NCBI GenBank assembly: GCA_024693325.1
Contig: JAILLA010000061.1
Coordinates: forward strand, 1-63,030
Source of the DNA: Solobacterium sp.
GTDB lineage: Bacteria > Bacillota_I > Bacilli_A > Erysipelotrichales > Erysipelotrichaceae
Length of the DNA: 63,030 nt
Direction of reading: 5' to 3'
Shown here: positions 17,955 to 26,278 of the stretch, in pieces
Layout: each line of letters begins with the position of its first letter
Numbering within the stretch: position 1 is the first letter of the stretch
Translations under genes and position numbers: made by a program
The notes under the pieces: generated by a model
Databases searched by the model: none
Told to the model about the DNA's origin: nothing
Seen by the model: only the letters and a program-made list of their open reading frames with translations

Positions 17955-18491
17955 TCAGTTTGCCGGTTTATCGATCGTATCGGGTTCCGCACCCTGATAG
18001 AGGTTGTTCTGCAGCAGCCACTTTGTCAGGTCAGCTTCATTGATCGGCGACTGCGGATCCCATTCCAATGTATTGAGCACTTCGATCTTATCCTGATTGT
18101 TGCGGGTCGCGACAAAGGCAGGATAGCTTCCGATATTCCACTCTGACTTCAGCCTGTTTGTCTGCAGCTTTTCTTCCAGCGTGGTAATGTCAACGTATTC
18201 GATCAGCGACGGCAGGTCAACGCCTGTATTTCTCGCCGTACTCTTCATGATCGTGTTTTCCAGATATCTGCAGTCATCATTCTTGAAACTGCAGAAGTAG
18301 TAATAATGGATCGCGGAAGGACCGGAACTCAGCGTGTAATCGGAGAGTGCCTCGTAATTGACGATCGTATTCAAAAAGTCATGCACCTCAGTCTGATCAG
18401 GTGCTTCCGGTTCAAATATAATATACCCGATGAATGCTGCGCTCCAGATAACGAGCAGGGTATTGAAAATGTATAAGATACGTTTCAGCAT
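17955..18491 (-). CDS. Membrane-anchored protein, possible thioredoxin-like fold
   Basis: 178 residues. An N-terminal membrane anchor (about 5-26) is followed by an extracytoplasmic domain. In it YYYFCSFKNDDC (two Cys, five apart), a helix, a strand LIEYVDITTL, and IGSYPAFVA followed by a strand recall a thioredoxin-like layout, where a cis-Pro comes after the redox helix. The CxxC of true thioredoxins is absent. I do not recognise a named family. The ATG has no ribosome binding site and lies only 12 bases after a TAGAAT box, so the mRNA leader is almost absent. It stands alone, convergent with rsfS. Confidence 0.6.
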   Translation of the reverse strand: MLKRILYIFNTLLVIWSAAFIGYIIFEPEAPDQTEVHDFLNTIVNYEALSDYTLSSGPSAIHYYYFCSFKNDDCRYLENTIMKSTARNTGVDLPSLIEYVDITTLEEKLQTNRLKSEWNIGSYPAFVATRNNQDKIEVLNTLEWDPQSPINEADLTKWLLQNNLYQGAEPDTIDKPAN

Positions 18492-18503
18492 AACAGTGTG
18501 ATT

Positions 18504-18533
18504 ATTCTAGCATTAACCGCATAGTAAATGCAA
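18504..18533 (-). promoter_or_regulatory. Promoter of the thioredoxin-like gene
   Basis: On the minus strand TTGCAT and TAGAAT separated by 18 bases, with an extended -10 TGC. Transcription should start about five bases before the ATG. Confidence 0.6.
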
Positions 18534-18576
18534 TTTGAATAATTTTCGTTATAATAATTTCTAAACGGGATTGAAT

Positions 18577-19116
18577 ATGAATAAATGGTATGAATACAAA
18601 TATGTGAATCACAGGGACTGGATCCTTGATCATCTTGAGATGCTCGGACTGTCCGCACAGGAGACCGTACTGGTGCTCCTGATCGACTTTTTCAACCAGA
18701 ATAATGTCGAGATCACGATGGAACTGCTGAGCCAGAAAACAGGCATGACGCCTGATGAAACAGATAAAGCTGTCTCCGTACTGTGTGCGAAGCGCTATCT
18801 GGAAATACGCGCATCCAGCAGAAAAGTGACATTCTCACTGAACGGACTGTTTGAAACAGATACCGCGAAGTACCAGAGAGTGCTGGACTCTCCGCTGTTT
18901 GAAACATTCGAGTCGGAATTAGGCAGACCGCTCAGCCAGCAGGAAATGCAGAAGATTTCCGACTGGAACAGGACGATCGACCGCAAACTGATCATCTACG
19001 CGCTGCGTCAGGCAAGCATCTATCAGAAGCTGAGCCTCGCGTACATCGAAGGCATCCTGAAGGCATGGATCCAGAAGGGATATACGGCTGAAATGATCGA
19101 GGCAGGCAAATCATGA
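18577..19116 (+). CDS. dnaD: DnaD-like primosome protein
   Basis: 179 residues. The start chosen is the ATG six bases after GGGA; a TTG two codons upstream is possible. The N-terminal winged helix (about 12-90) contains LDHLEMLGLSAQETVLVL and LSQKTGMTPDETDKAVSVL in pieces such as LGLSAQE and KTGMTPDE. The C-terminal DnaD domain (about 105-175) has FETFESELGRPLSQQE and the family's YIEGILKAWIQKGY end. DnaD helps load the replicative helicase. It overlaps nth by four bases, as in Bacillus dnaD-nth. Confidence 0.88.
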   Translation: MNKWYEYKYVNHRDWILDHLEMLGLSAQETVLVLLIDFFNQNNVEITMELLSQKTGMTPDETDKAVSVLCAKRYLEIRASSRKVTFSLNGLFETDTAKYQRVLDSPLFETFESELGRPLSQQEMQKISDWNRTIDRKLIIYALRQASIYQKLSLAYIEGILKAWIQKGYTAEMIEAGKS

Positions 19117-19763
19117 GACGGGCAGACAGGGTACTGGAAGGACTGGATCAGCTGTTTCCCGATGCAAGATGCGAGTTGGACCACAAGGACAACTATGAAC
19201 TGGCTGTAGCAGTCGTGCTCTCGGCACAGACAACAGACGCATCCGTCAACAGGGTAACGCCCGCACTTTTTGAACGTTTCCCTGATCCTGCGTCACTGGC
19301 TGCCGGAGAGCTTCCTGAGATCGAACGCCTGATCGCGTCGCTCGGACTGTACCGCAATAAAGCAAAGTCCATCAAAGGCATGGCAGAAGGCATCCATGAA
19401 CGCTTTGATGATAAAGTACCGGACAACATGGAAGACCTGGTCAGCCTGCCCGGTGTCGGCAGGAAATGCGCGAACGTGATCCTGGCGGAATGCTACGGGG
19501 TACCGGCACTGGCAGTGGATACCCATGTGGAACGCATCAGCAAGCGGCTTGGCCTGGCTGATCAGGCAGACAGTGTCCTGACAGTTGAAAAGAAACTTTG
19601 CAAAAAGATCCCGAAGTACAGATGGATCAAAACACATCATCAGATGATATTCTTCGGCAGATATCTCTGCCGTGCCAGAAATCCGGAATGTGACCGCTGT
19701 CCGTTCACGGATATCTGTAAGGAAACCGAACGGCCGCGTTTGAAACAGGCAAAGGAGGGCTGA
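19113..19763 (+). CDS. nth: Endonuclease III (DNA glycosylase/AP lyase)
   Basis: 216 residues of the base-excision enzyme that removes oxidised pyrimidines. The helix-hairpin-helix LPGVGRKCANVI (about 111-122) carries the catalytic Lys, and VDTHVERIS (about 134) the catalytic Asp. The 4Fe-4S cluster ligands have the standard spacing in CRARNPECDRCPFTDIC (C-x6-C-x2-C-x5-C). Coupled to dnaD by an ATGA overlap and followed four bases later by an esterase gene. Confidence 0.95.
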   Translation: MRRADRVLEGLDQLFPDARCELDHKDNYELAVAVVLSAQTTDASVNRVTPALFERFPDPASLAAGELPEIERLIASLGLYRNKAKSIKGMAEGIHERFDDKVPDNMEDLVSLPGVGRKCANVILAECYGVPALAVDTHVERISKRLGLADQADSVLTVEKKLCKKIPKYRWIKTHHQMIFFGRYLCRARNPECDRCPFTDICKETERPRLKQAKEG

Positions 19764-19767
19764 ACAA

Positions 19768-20643
19768 ATGGCATTGCTGCATCTGGATTTTGAAAGCTGC
19801 TTTACCGGCTGCAACGAAGACGTCGACATCATCGTTCCGGACCGCAAACGGACGGAAACGCCTGAACAGTTCTACGGGAAAGATAAAAAGTATCCTGTAC
19901 TCTGGCTTCTGCACGGTACATTCGGCGGCCACAGTGACTGGATCAGGAAATCAAACATCGAAGTATATGCATGTGAACATGACCTGATCGTCGTCATGCC
20001 TTCCGTCATGAATACGGACTATGAGGCATGGGACAACTTTACGCTCGGCTACGATTCCTGCCGGTACATCATCGAAGAACTGATGCCGCTGGTACATCAC
20101 TGGCTTCCGACATCCGACAAAAGGGAAGACAACTTCATTGCCGGTCTTTCCATGGGCGGCGGCGGAGCGGTAAAGCTGGCCCTGGCATATCCCCAGCTGT
20201 TTGCGGCATGTGCGTCTCTTTCCAGCATCCCGCGTGATCTGGACGGTTCCCGGGAGCGCCTGGAAAAGATCTATGCCAAAAAGAGAAGCGAACTGCAGGA
20301 AGATTCTGTCATGAAGTCTGACCTCAGACTGTACAACAGTATGCACCGTTTTGACAGTGTTGATGAGTACCTTGCTTCACCGGCCAATACATGGCGTACG
20401 GTCGATCAGGCTGCCGGCAGAAAAGACCTGCCGAGATTCCTGTTCGCTACGGGAACGGAAGATCCCCTGATGTATACGACAGGTAATTTCCAGGCATTCA
20501 GAAAGCACTGCAAAGAGATCGGATTCGAAGCGGAGTTCATCGAAGGACCGGGAACTCACGAATGGCGTGTCTGGGAACGCGATATCCAGTATGCGCTCAG
20601 GTTCTTCGGCTTCGGCAATGAACAGCAGGGCAACGCATTCTGA
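19768..20643 (+). CDS. Esterase of the EstA/tributyrin-esterase type
   Basis: 291 residues, alpha/beta hydrolase fold. KYPVLWLLHGTFGGHSDW (about 33-50) gives the HG oxyanion motif, GLSMGG (about 127-132) the nucleophile elbow, GTEDPLMY the acid region, and PGTHEWRVW the catalytic His. This matches short-chain esterases that also include S-formylglutathione hydrolase relatives. No signal peptide. AAGGAGG precedes the ATG and the gene starts four bases after nth, so it rides on the dnaD-nth transcript. Confidence 0.85.
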   Translation: MALLHLDFESCFTGCNEDVDIIVPDRKRTETPEQFYGKDKKYPVLWLLHGTFGGHSDWIRKSNIEVYACEHDLIVVMPSVMNTDYEAWDNFTLGYDSCRYIIEELMPLVHHWLPTSDKREDNFIAGLSMGGGGAVKLALAYPQLFAACASLSSIPRDLDGSRERLEKIYAKKRSELQEDSVMKSDLRLYNSMHRFDSVDEYLASPANTWRTVDQAAGRKDLPRFLFATGTEDPLMYTTGNFQAFRKHCKEIGFEAEFIEGPGTHEWRVWERDIQYALRFFGFGNEQQGNAF

Positions 20644-20664
20644 AACAAACAAAGCATTATGAGA

Positions 20665-20695
20665 GGGAGACGCTTCCGGCTGTCTCTTTCTTCTT
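20665..20695 (+). terminator. Probable terminator after the esterase gene
   Basis: Stem GAGAC/GTCTC followed by a T-rich tract TTTCTTCTTT. The stem is short, so the call is moderate. Confidence 0.5.
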
Positions 20696-20719
20696 TATGA
20701 AAGATATGGGGAGGCAGAT

Positions 20720-21337
20720 ATGCTTGATCAGAAAGGATTTGACCTTTGGGCAGACGGATATGATAAGGCAGTCGGGATCAGTGATGAAGAGAACACATAT
20801 CCCTTTGCCGGCTATAAAGAAGTACTGGGAACCATATTCCGGATCATCATGCAGAAACAGAATGCCTCGGTACTGGATCTCGGCTTTGGGACGGGCACGC
20901 TGACAGCGAAGCTGTATGAACATGGCTGCACGGTCTATGGACAGGATTTCTCATCCAGGATGATCAGACTGGCATCAGAAAAGATGCCGCATGCACAGCT
21001 CTATGAGGGAGACCTGACACAGGGACTGGCAGAGCCCCTGACACACCGGAACTATGATTTTATCGTCGCCACATATTCACTGCATCATCTGACGGACGAA
21101 CAGAAAACAGCATTCCTTCATGAACTGACATCATATCTGAATGAAAACGGAAAGATCCTGATCGGTGATGTCGCTTTTGAGACACGGGAAGAACTGGAAC
21201 AGTGCAGGATCCGGGCAGGTAATGAATGGGATGAGGAAGAGATCTATTTTGTTGCGGAAGAACTGAAGCGTTCATTTCCGGAACTGGAATTTACACCGGT
21301 CTCATTCTGCGCAGGGATCCTGACATTGGCAAAATAA
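20720..21337 (+). CDS. Class I SAM-dependent methyltransferase
   Basis: 205 residues, a single Rossmann-type methyltransferase. Motif I is VLDLGFGTGT (51-60), then VYGQDFSSRMIRLA for the ribose-binding acid and IVATYSLHHL for motif IV/V. The N-terminus FDLWADGYDKAV is typical of YrrT-like small-molecule methyltransferases, but the substrate cannot be told. GGGAGG precedes the ATG. It is a single gene between terminators. Confidence 0.82.
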   Translation: MLDQKGFDLWADGYDKAVGISDEENTYPFAGYKEVLGTIFRIIMQKQNASVLDLGFGTGTLTAKLYEHGCTVYGQDFSSRMIRLASEKMPHAQLYEGDLTQGLAEPLTHRNYDFIVATYSLHHLTDEQKTAFLHELTSYLNENGKILIGDVAFETREELEQCRIRAGNEWDEEEIYFVAEELKRSFPELEFTPVSFCAGILTLAK

Positions 21338-21354
21338 ACAAGGGTATAAAAAGA

Positions 21355-21388
21355 ACAGGAGCGATCGACGTGTGATCACTCCTGTTTT
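21355..21388. terminator. Bidirectional terminator between the methyltransferase and ponA
   Basis: Stem ACAGGAG-c-GATC/GATC-a-CTCCTGT with T-runs on both strands, in the gap between two convergent genes. Confidence 0.8.
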
Positions 21389-21390
21389 CA

Positions 21391-24300
21391 TCATCCGAAG
21401 TAATAGATGGTGACGATATTGTCTTTATCGTATTTGCTGATATCCGTTCCCGGGGAGAGGACCTGTTCGTTGTCGTCTGTGTCATAGACGACTTCGAACG
21501 TTCCTGCCCGCAGGGTATCGCGCACTTCCATGTACATGACACCGTTGGCGATGGACCATGCCTTGGCTGTTTCGTAATTGTACATGATCGCGCCGTCCAT
21601 GTTTTCCGGTACCCTGGAATCATATCCAGTACTCTGGTTTTCAGGCTTGTTTCGAGAGGATTCCTTAGCCCGGAAGGAGACACAGATCTCATTGGACTTT
21701 ACATCACTCTTCTCATAACCGTAATAGCCGCATGCCTGTACATCGATGCCCGGCAGCAGTTTGACATTTTCTGTTGTTGTTTCGCTGTCACTGCTGATCT
21801 GGCCGACGACCTGGCCGTTCTGTGTGAGTGTTGCTTTGTAGCGTACAGGACCATAGATCCAGCTGTAATCGAACAGTCTGTTTCCGTACGCTTCGACAAG
21901 CATATTGCCATATGAATCGTACAGGCTGATATCCATCGTATTGCCCGCGTCTTCCAGTTTCTCCGGATCCGGATAAGCCGGCCATGACAGGGTCAGCGTA
22001 TCCGCTGATTCCTGTATGACATTGAAGTTATAGATGGTTGCCAGCGAACCTTCGCTTGGTTCGACCAGATTGTAGTAGTCTGATTTGATCATACCGTAGG
22101 CGATCAGGTTGCCCGCCATGCCCGGGATCACGGATGCATAGGGGAACGTACCCAGGATGTGCTGGATATCGGATATGCCGTCAGGTCTCGGGATGCCTTC
22201 CGGATGGATGTCATCCGTGAGGGCACTCAGGATATGGTTGGAGATATATCCCGGAATATTTGCTTTCTGCTTTTCATCGCTGAAGTATGTATTGGCGTCT
22301 TTTTCACCTTTTTCATAGCCGACCCATACAGCGGTCGTATACTTCGATGTTTCCGAGACCATCCACTTGTCTTTCGCGACACCCGAAGGAATGTTGTATT
22401 CCAGACCTTCATCGCCCCAGTCGGTGGTGCCTGTCTTCGCATAGACAGGATAATCTCTCTGCAGCAGCTGCATGTAGTTGTAATAAGGTCCGTAGACGCA
22501 TCTGTACATCAGATGTGCTGCCAGATACGCAGCCTGCTCCGTAAGAACCTGGGAAGGTTCATAATACGGTTCGATCGGTTCATACAGACCGCTGCGGAAT
22601 TCGATCCGCTGGATCGTATGTGGTTCGATGTAATAACCGCCGTTCATCAGGATCGCATGCGCAGCCATGAGTTCCTCACAGGAAACGACCAGGTTGGATC
22701 CGCCGATCGCAAAGCCGATATCGAAGCTGTCCTCGGTGATCTGTGAGAATCCCAGTGCCATGATGTAATTGACGACTGTCTGCCAGCCGGCTTTGTTGAT
22801 GACTTCCTGCAGCGTCTGGATCGCAGGGGTGTTCAGCGAGTTCCCGACAGCGTAATCCAGTGTCATCTGGCCGCCGTATGAACCGCTCGCGTTCTTAACG
22901 ATGATATTGGTTCCCTCGTACATCAGGGGCCTGTCCGTTACGACATGGCTCGTTGCCCATCCGAGGTATTCAAATGCCAGGGCATAGTCCAGGATCGGCT
23001 TGACGCTGGAGCCCGGCTGCTTGTACTGGCTTGTGGCATGGTTCAGCAGCATACTTCCGCCGCGGCCATAGTTTCTGCCGCCGCCGATCGCTACGATCGC
23101 ACCGGTATGGTTGTCTTCCGAGATCATGCCGACTTCCATCAGATCATCCGGGAACCAGACATCTTCATAATATCCTGCCTGGATATTATCCATGACTGTC
23201 TGTACATCCGGATCCATATAGGTATAGATCTCCATGGCCACAGAATAGGGATCCTGTCCCGTGATCTTTTCCGCTTCCCTGATGGCCGTATCGATATAGG
23301 ACTGATATGCATATCCGCCCGTACCGCCTGAACGTCTGGATGAAGGATCGACAAGCGTATCCTCTACCTTAATGTTCACAGCCAGCTGATACTCGGACTT
23401 TTTGATATATCCGTGTCTCAGCATCAGTGACAGTACGGTATTTCTGCGTGCTGTCGCATAGTCCAGGAAGTTATGCGGGTCGTAATAGTAGGGGGAGTTG
23501 ATGACTCCTGCAAGCATCGCTGCTTCCGCAAGGTTCAGTTCTCCTGCCGACTTTCCGTAATAATACTGGCTTGCCATCTCGATACCGCGGATATTGCCTG
23601 TACCCCCGAAATTCAGCTTGTTCAGGTAAAGTTCCAGGATCGATTTTTTATCAGTCTCTTTTTCCAGTTCCCGGGCAAGGGCGATCTGCTGGATCTTGTA
23701 TTCAATATCCTTTGATCTCGCAATACCCGCTTCTTCATTCTGCCAGTAGGTCAGCTTGACCAGCTGCATTGTGAATGTGGAACCGCCCTGACGGGCACTG
23801 CTGCCCAGCAGGATGTTCTTGACGGTCGTAAATACCGACTTGGTAAAACGCGATACATCGAAGCCATCATGATCGAAGTAACGGGAATCCTCGGTTGCCA
23901 GGAAGGCATCGATGACCGCTTCGGACAGTTCGTTGTAGGATACGTTCTCACGCAGCTGCGTGCCGACGTCCGCGATCAGCGTGCCGTTCATGTCATAGAC
24001 ATGCGAAGATTCCGGTGAGAAGAAATCATCAACGACAAGGGTCGGCTTTTCTTCCAGCATCCTGTTGACGAGCGCACCGCCGGCAGCGCCGGCAATGATC
24101 TCCAGGACCAGGAAGAAGATGACGATCATCGTCAGAAGGTTGTATACCTTCAGCTTCTTCTTTCTCTTTCTTGTACCGGTATGTGAAGCTGTACCGGATG
24201 TTTTCTTCGGGGCAGCCTTAGCGGCTGTATCTGCAGCGCTCTTAGCTGCGGGTTTTTCTGTTGTCTTCGCCGCAGTCTGCTTCGCTCCGGATTTTGCGGC

Positions 24301-24675
24301 GGGCTTGCTGTCGGGCTTTGCCGCTGCTTTAGTGCCGGCTTTGGAAGCACTGCGGGCTGCTGCTTTTTTCTTCATTCGTCTGATCGTTTTCCTGATTCTG
24401 ATGACACCGTTTTTCAGCGATGCCTTCTGTTCTTTCTCTTTGGCAGGCGGAAGCTCCGGCTGTCCGGTCTCCGCTTTCTCCGCGGCAGGCGCACCGGGGC
24501 CTTCGGCCGTTCTGGCAGTCTCGGACTCTGCCGGTACTGCCGGGGGCTGAACGGTCTCCTCAGCACGATCGGCAGTCTCTGCCGGAACAGCAGGGGGCTG
24601 CACGGTTCCTTCTGCGTTCTCTTTTATATCTTCCGGTTTTACATTCATTTCATCCGGTCTTGGAGTTTCACTCAT
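21391..24675 (-). CDS. ponA: Class A penicillin-binding protein (PBP1A type)
   Basis: 1094 residues from the ATG preceded by AAGGAG. It polymerises and cross-links peptidoglycan. A cytoplasmic tail (1 to about 170, first acidic/Pro-rich with the repeated unit VQPPAVPAE, then Lys/Ala-rich) leads to one membrane segment (about 175-200). The glycosyltransferase 51 domain has EDSRYFDHDG (about 262) and GGSTFTMQL (about 297). The transpeptidase has SSVK (about 557), a GNSLN segment and KTGT (about 746). A C-terminal fibronectin-like region follows. The tail is much longer than usual. It overlaps recU by eight bases, the Bacillus recU-ponA pairing. Confidence 0.93.
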   Translation of the reverse strand: MSETPRPDEMNVKPEDIKENAEGTVQPPAVPAETADRAEETVQPPAVPAESETARTAEGPGAPAAEKAETGQPELPPAKEKEQKASLKNGVIRIRKTIRRMKKKAAARSASKAGTKAAAKPDSKPAAKSGAKQTAAKTTEKPAAKSAADTAAKAAPKKTSGTASHTGTRKRKKKLKVYNLLTMIVIFFLVLEIIAGAAGGALVNRMLEEKPTLVVDDFFSPESSHVYDMNGTLIADVGTQLRENVSYNELSEAVIDAFLATEDSRYFDHDGFDVSRFTKSVFTTVKNILLGSSARQGGSTFTMQLVKLTYWQNEEAGIARSKDIEYKIQQIALARELEKETDKKSILELYLNKLNFGGTGNIRGIEMASQYYYGKSAGELNLAEAAMLAGVINSPYYYDPHNFLDYATARRNTVLSLMLRHGYIKKSEYQLAVNIKVEDTLVDPSSRRSGGTGGYAYQSYIDTAIREAEKITGQDPYSVAMEIYTYMDPDVQTVMDNIQAGYYEDVWFPDDLMEVGMISEDNHTGAIVAIGGGRNYGRGGSMLLNHATSQYKQPGSSVKPILDYALAFEYLGWATSHVVTDRPLMYEGTNIIVKNASGSYGGQMTLDYAVGNSLNTPAIQTLQEVINKAGWQTVVNYIMALGFSQITEDSFDIGFAIGGSNLVVSCEELMAAHAILMNGGYYIEPHTIQRIEFRSGLYEPIEPYYEPSQVLTEQAAYLAAHLMYRCVYGPYYNYMQLLQRDYPVYAKTGTTDWGDEGLEYNIPSGVAKDKWMVSETSKYTTAVWVGYEKGEKDANTYFSDEKQKANIPGYISNHILSALTDDIHPEGIPRPDGISDIQHILGTFPYASVIPGMAGNLIAYGMIKSDYYNLVEPSEGSLATIYNFNVIQESADTLTLSWPAYPDPEKLEDAGNTMDISLYDSYGNMLVEAYGNRLFDYSWIYGPVRYKATLTQNGQVVGQISSDSETTTENVKLLPGIDVQACGYYGYEKSDVKSNEICVSFRAKESSRNKPENQSTGYDSRVPENMDGAIMYNYETAKAWSIANGVMYMEVRDTLRAGTFEVVYDTDDNEQVLSPGTDISKYDKDNIVTIYYFG

Positions 24676-25249
24676 TGACAGTCTCCTTAAAATAAAGCTC
24701 ATCCACGATCTTCAGATAATCAACAGGCTTGATATAGTTGTACGGGATCAGGATACCATGTTCACGGAACCATTCATAAGGAATGGAACTGCGGTCGGTA
24801 TTCCGCACATACCCGGTCATATCGCCTGCGTTGACATAATATGTTTCATCCAGATTGGTGAAACGGACAATGACAAATGCGATCGCGCCGTGCCTGGCTA
24901 CCGCATCCAGATGGACCATCTGGTGCTGGTGGATGGATTTGATCGGAAATGATGTTTTCGAAGCGCATTCCTTTGCTTCGAAATCAATGTACTTTCCTTT
25001 GTAGATCCCGTTATAGTCCGTCGTACTGGGCAGCTTGAAATACGCTTCGGTGATCTTCGCCGCAGAGCGCATCGGATAATCTACCTTGACGATCGTAACA
25101 GGGGTAGGCTTTTTGTGAATCACAGCAGTATCATCAGCCAGATACCTGCTGTTGGTCATGTTGATCTCTTTTTCCAGTTCCATGCCGCGGTGTGCCGCAG
25201 AAGTCTTTTCATGGACGAATGTATTCTTCTTTCCGTTTGGATAGTTCAC
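24668..25249 (-). CDS. recU: Holliday junction resolvase RecU
   Basis: 193 residues of the RecU family, which cuts four-way junctions in Firmicute recombination and chromosome segregation. Key parts: NTFVHEKTSAAHRGMELEKEI at the start (pieces AAHRGMELE), STTDYNGIYKGKYIDFEAKE with the catalytic acidic/Lys residues (about 78-97), and the helical HQHQMVHLDAVARHG. A stop lies just upstream in frame, so the GTG is the only reasonable start; GAGG lies ten bases before it. The ponA start overlaps its end. Confidence 0.93.
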   Translation of the reverse strand: MNYPNGKKNTFVHEKTSAAHRGMELEKEINMTNSRYLADDTAVIHKKPTPVTIVKVDYPMRSAAKITEAYFKLPSTTDYNGIYKGKYIDFEAKECASKTSFPIKSIHQHQMVHLDAVARHGAIAFVIVRFTNLDETYYVNAGDMTGYVRNTDRSSIPYEWFREHGILIPYNYIKPVDYLKIVDELYFKETVNE

Positions 25250-25355
25250 GATCTCATAACCTCACCACGTTATTATAACTGTCTTCACTTAAATAAGGAA
25301 GTGCAGTTGATTTTGATCTCCAATCCTGCTTTAATTAATATATTAGGGGGAAGCA

Positions 25356-25691
25356 GTGAATATGGCAGTTAAGGCAAATCTTGATATTCAGGCGATTCTT
25401 GATAAAGAGTTCAATGTTGATTTCAAAGGATATAACGCTACAGAGGTAGATGCATTCCTTGATCTTGTGATCCAGGATTATCAGATGTTCCAGCAGACAT
25501 GTGCTGATCTGATGGAGAAAAACGGAGAGCTTGAAAGAACGAATGCTACCCTAAGGGCAAAGCTGATCGAACTGGAAGGGCGTACGAAGGTACAGGCTGA
25601 AAACAGCCCGAGTATGCAGGGCCAGGCGAATATTGATATTCTGAAAAGATTATCACGACTGGAAGAACAGGTGTTCGAACAGAAGAAATAA
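25356..25691 (+). CDS. gpsB: Cell-division coordinator GpsB (DivIVA-like)
   Basis: 111 residues. The N-terminal DivIVA/GpsB domain (about 8-70) has ILDKEFNVDFKGYNATEVDAFLDLVIQDY in pieces such as FKGYNATEVDAFLD; this region binds membranes and the tails of penicillin-binding proteins. A short C-terminal helix (IDILKRLSRLEEQVF) is the GpsB trimerisation part. GTG at 25356 and ATG at 25362 are both possible; AGGGGG lies five bases before the GTG. It is divergent from recU-ponA, its functional partner. Its stop codon is inside the predicted first helix of RNase P RNA. Confidence 0.92.
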   Translation: MNMAVKANLDIQAILDKEFNVDFKGYNATEVDAFLDLVIQDYQMFQQTCADLMEKNGELERTNATLRAKLIELEGRTKVQAENSPSMQGQANIDILKRLSRLEEQVFEQKK

Positions 25692-26046
25692 CAGGTCATC
25701 TTGAGGCAGCCGCTGGGAAACCAGAGGAAAGTCCATGCTCGCACCGCCTGCGATGGCGGTAGTGATTGTGCTGGTCCAATCAATAAGGCCAGGCAGCGTA
25801 AGCTGACGGCGGAACGGAAACCTAAAGACATTGTCCATGGTCTACGTCCATAATGTGTCACAGTGACGGAGCCGGCAGGGAAACCCGCCGGGTGGAACGC
25901 GATAAACCCCTCAAGCGAGAAATCCAAATTTGGTAGGAGAATCTCCCAAAGCGAAATGAAGCCGAGGGAGGGGGCGAAAGCTCAGATAAATGGCTGCCAT
26001 GTCCGTTTACGGACAGACAGAACATGGCTTACCGAGTGTGCCTGTT
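25690..26046 (+). ncRNA. rnpB: RNase P RNA
   Basis: About 357 bases with clear RNase P signatures: GAGGAAAGTCC at 25724-25734 followed by ATGCTCGCAC, the central GGAACGG and AACCC elements, AGATAAAT near 25984, and ACAGAACATGGCTTA near the end. AACAGG at the start and CCTGTT at the end pair as helix P1 and set the borders. It cleaves the 5' leader of tRNA precursors. Position next to gpsB matches Bacillus, and the layout suggests the Bacillus type (type B). No promoter is obvious in the end of gpsB, so it may be cut out of a longer transcript. Confidence 0.95.
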
Positions 26047-26049
26047 CAG

Positions 26050-26083
26050 GAGAAGGCTTGCAAAAGTCTTCTCTTTCTTTTTT
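26050..26083 (+). terminator. Terminator of rnpB
   Basis: Stem GAGAAG-g-CTT/AAG-t-CTTCTC followed by TTTCTTTTTT, directly after the RNA's last helix. Confidence 0.85.
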
Positions 26084-26151
26084 GCTTTGACACAGAAAAG
26101 CGCATCAGCGAAACACATTGCATATTGTATAGTGTCTAAAGTTGCATAAAC

Positions 26152-26180
26152 TTGCAAATACCGCAACACTATGGTATATT
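26152..26180 (+). promoter_or_regulatory. Promoter of pgsA with an inverted repeat
   Basis: TTGCAA and TATATT separated by 17 bases, with an extended -10 (TGG). An imperfect inverted repeat (ATAGTGT..GTTGC at 26129-26145 and GCAACACTAT at 26163-26172) surrounds the -35. A second extended -10, TGTTATACT at 26242-26250, lies nearer the gene. The 232-base gap between rnpB and pgsA holds nothing else I can name. Confidence 0.5.
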
Positions 26181-26278
26181 ATTCACGGCTGTCTGAGGCA
26201 GAAACAAATGAATCTTCAGATGTATGGAACGGCATCGGATGTGTTATACTAGCGATTGAATAAAAAAGGAGTGTTTAT

